Origin: an uncultured Lachnospiraceae bacterium
GTDB taxonomy: Bacteria; Bacillota; Clostridia; Lachnospirales; Lachnospiraceae
Length of the DNA: 16,380 bases
NCBI GenBank assembly: GCA_910586615.1
Contig: CAJUJP010000065.1
Span: forward strand, 1-16,380
Direction of reading: 5' to 3'
The translations under genes were made by a program, and so were the position numbers. Positions 14,413-16,380 of the stretch are shown one piece after another. The notes under the pieces are model-generated. The model was not told the DNA's origin, ran no database searches, and saw only the letters and a program-made list of their open reading frames with translations. Position 1 is the first letter of the stretch. Each line of letters begins with the position of its first letter.

Positions 14413-16194
14413 ATGCAGAAAATATTAGATTTGATTTCAGAAGAAATGAAAAAAGCATTCGAGGCGGCAGGCTACGACGCGGAACTGGGAAGGGTCACCC
14501 TGTCCAACAGGCCGGATCTTTGCGAGTATCAGTGTAACGGCGCCATGGCCGGTGCGAAGAAATACCATAAGGCGCCTCTTATGATCGCCCAGGAAGTGGC
14601 AGAGAAGCTTAACGAGAGCGACGTGCTTTCGGAGGTGGCTGCAGTGGCGCCGGGTTTCCTGAATATGAAAGTGAAGGAGTCCTTTGTGCGGGATTATCTG
14701 CGGGAAATGCGTACTGCAGAGAAATTCGGTCTGCAGAAGCCGGAACAGGTGAAAAAGATCATTATTGACTACGGCGGTCCCAATGTGGCGAAGCCGCTTC
14801 ATGTAGGACATCTGCGTTCCGCGATCATAGGTGAGAGCATTAAGAGAATCTGCCGGTATGCGGGGCATGATATTATCGGTGATATTCACCTGGGAGACTG
14901 GGGACTACAGATGGGCCTGATTATTACGGAACTGCAGAAGAGACAGCCTGATCTGGTCTATTTTGATGCGACTTACGAGGGAGAATATCCGGCGGAGGCG
15001 CCTTTTACCATTTCAGAGCTGGAAGAAATCTATCCGGCGGCCAGCGCTAAGTCCAAAGAGGATGAGGCGTACAAAGCGGATGCGATGGAGGCCACTTTCA
15101 AATTGCAGAGCGGCGTCCGCGGTTACCGCGCGCTGTGGAAACATATTATCAATGTGTCCGTGGCCGATTTAAAGAAGAATTATGAGAATCTGAATGTGGA
15201 TTTCGACCTTTGGAAAGGCGAGTCCGATGTGCATGATATTATTCCCGGCATGGTGGAAGAGATGAAGAAAGGCGGCTATGCCTATGAAAGTGACGGCGCA
15301 TTGGTGGTGGACGTGAAGAAAGAGACTGACACCAGAGAGGTGCCGCCCTGTATGATCCTGAAATCAGACGGTGCGTCCCTCTATAATACGACCGATCTGG
15401 CTACCATTATGGACCGGATGGAGCATTACCATCCTGACAAGATGATTTATCTGACAGATAAAAGGCAGGAACTCTATTTCGAGCAGGTGTTCCGCTGTGC
15501 ACGGAAGACCGGATTGGTCGATGAGGCTACGGAGCTTGTGCATATCGGTTTCGGAACCATGAACGGCAAGGACGGTAAGCCTTTTAAGACAAGAGAAGGC
15601 GGCGTGATGCGTCTGGAAAACCTGATCCGTGAGATCAATGAAGAAATGATCCGCAAGATTCAGGAAAATGCCGGAACCAAGGGCTATGAGGTGGACATGG
15701 CGGAGGCCCGGGAGACGGCGAAGACAGTCGGGCTTGCGGCGATCAAGTACGGTGATCTGTCCAATCAGGCTTCCAAAGATTATATATTTGATATGGACAG
15801 GTTTACTTCTTTCGAGGGAGATACCGGTCCGTATATCCTCTATACGATTGTACGGATCAAGTCAATTCTGGGTAAGTATACGGAGCAGGGAGGCATATTG
15901 ACTGATATAGTCATAAACGAGGCTGTGAATGCATCCGAAAAGAGCCTGATGCTGGAAGTGGCAAAGTTCAACGCCATGATGGAAGCGGCCTGTGAGGAGA
16001 TCGCACCCCACAGGATCTGCGCATATATTTATGATCTGGCCAACGCATTTAACCATTTCTATCACGAGACCAAGATCCTTACAGAAGAGGACGGGCAGAA
16101 GAAGTCCGGGTGGATCGCACTGCTGATGCTGACCAGGGATGTACTGGAAGTATGCATTGATCTGCTTGGTTTTTCGGCGCCGGAGAGGATGTAG
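14413..16194 (+). CDS. argS: Arginyl-tRNA synthetase
   Basis: ArgS charges tRNA-Arg with arginine using ATP in the cytoplasm. The 593 residues include the class I HIGH signature as HVGH at 130-133 in GGPNVAKPLHVGHLRSAIIG, and a KMSKS-like segment DGKPFKTREGGVM around Lys389-Lys392. The N-terminal Add-1-type domain covers about residues 1-110, and a C-terminal DALR-type anticodon-binding helical domain follows EGDTGPYILYT. The ATG at 14413 follows AGGAAAGGA at about 10 nt. The protein is intact and slightly longer than many bacterial ArgS. No obvious T-box or other leader is seen. Confidence 0.97.
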   Translation: MQKILDLISEEMKKAFEAAGYDAELGRVTLSNRPDLCEYQCNGAMAGAKKYHKAPLMIAQEVAEKLNESDVLSEVAAVAPGFLNMKVKESFVRDYLREMRTAEKFGLQKPEQVKKIIIDYGGPNVAKPLHVGHLRSAIIGESIKRICRYAGHDIIGDIHLGDWGLQMGLIITELQKRQPDLVYFDATYEGEYPAEAPFTISELEEIYPAASAKSKEDEAYKADAMEATFKLQSGVRGYRALWKHIINVSVADLKKNYENLNVDFDLWKGESDVHDIIPGMVEEMKKGGYAYESDGALVVDVKKETDTREVPPCMILKSDGASLYNTTDLATIMDRMEHYHPDKMIYLTDKRQELYFEQVFRCARKTGLVDEATELVHIGFGTMNGKDGKPFKTREGGVMRLENLIREINEEMIRKIQENAGTKGYEVDMAEARETAKTVGLAAIKYGDLSNQASKDYIFDMDRFTSFEGDTGPYILYTIVRIKSILGKYTEQGGILTDIVINEAVNASEKSLMLEVAKFNAMMEAACEEIAPHRICAYIYDLANAFNHFYHETKILTEEDGQKKSGWIALLMLTRDVLEVCIDLLGFSAPERM

Positions 16195-16254
16195 AGTTCA
16201 TAGATACTGCGGTTTTGTCCGGGCGGGGCCGGTAGGTATTCCATATAATAACGG

Positions 16255-16277
16255 AAACGCTGTATCTGGCAGTGTTT
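16255..16277 (+). other. Hairpin downstream of argS, weak terminator candidate
   Basis: AAACGCTG (16255-16262) and CAGTGTTT (16270-16277) pair over 8 bp with one G-U, loop of 7 nt. No T run follows. A TATAAT at 16244-16249 has no good -35 box. The last 186 bases of the window hold no gene that I can support. Confidence 0.3.
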
Positions 16278-16380
16278 GCGAAATCATCTTTCGTCTGGAC
16301 AAGCGGAAGCTTGATATAGGATCAGAAGTTACAATTCACACCTATGCCAGATTTCGCATTAATTTACGGTTATCCAGTGT

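Noticed and set aside
16244..16249. TATAAT after argS as a promoter
   Set aside because: The sequence 17 bp upstream is GC-rich with no -35 match, and no gene follows in the window.

Overview
The window looks like a chromosomal segment from a Lachnospiraceae-type Clostridia bacterium. The reasons are strong GGAG-type ribosome binding sites, moderate GC, a single-chain PurL of about 1,280 residues ending in its own glutaminase domain, the cysteine-based QueH enzyme of queuosine synthesis, and a membrane zinc-ribbon protein of a clostridial type. The genus cannot be fixed from the sequence alone. Most of the window is housekeeping metabolism.

Layout, left to right. (1) 1-475: the 5'-eroded remnant of an AlbA_2/Schlafen-like protein. 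(2) 476-4638: purL, with a promoter, a leader of roughly 180 nt containing two hairpins, and a terminator. (3) 4639-6793: a promoter, a perfect 24-bp palindrome, and a membrane-anchored zinc-ribbon protein with two separate tandem-repeat arrays, closed by a terminator. (4) 6794-11379: carA and carB, the two subunits of carbamoyl-phosphate synthetase, 98 nt apart. (5) 11512-12291: queH, which carries an unusual repetitive insertion. (6) 12338-13249, minus strand: an NAD-dependent epimerase/dehydratase-like protein. (7) 13301-13646: a compact element with imperfect inverted-repeat ends. It contains a 53-codon membrane-peptide gene on the minus strand and, facing it, a near-consensus promoter on the plus strand that would make an RNA of about 97 nt ending in a terminator-like hairpin over the peptide gene's 3' end. 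(8) 13656-14294: a promoter and a PTP-like phosphatase. (9) 14296-14391: a palindrome and direct-repeat cluster. (10) 14413-16194: argS. (11) 16195-16380: non-coding sequence with a weak hairpin.

The metabolic theme is nucleotide and translation supply. PurL makes FGAM for purines, and CarAB makes carbamoyl phosphate for pyrimidines and arginine. Both draw on glutamine through class I amidotransferase domains. QueH finishes queuosine in tRNA, and ArgS charges tRNA-Arg. These look like neighbouring independent units more than one operon, because terminators and promoters separate several of them.

The most interesting part is 13301-13646. Its arrangement resembles a type I toxin-antitoxin module of the TxpA/RatA or BsrG/SR4 kind: a small hydrophobic peptide and a convergent antisense RNA overlapping its 3' end. 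The family is not recognised and the function is inferred from layout only.
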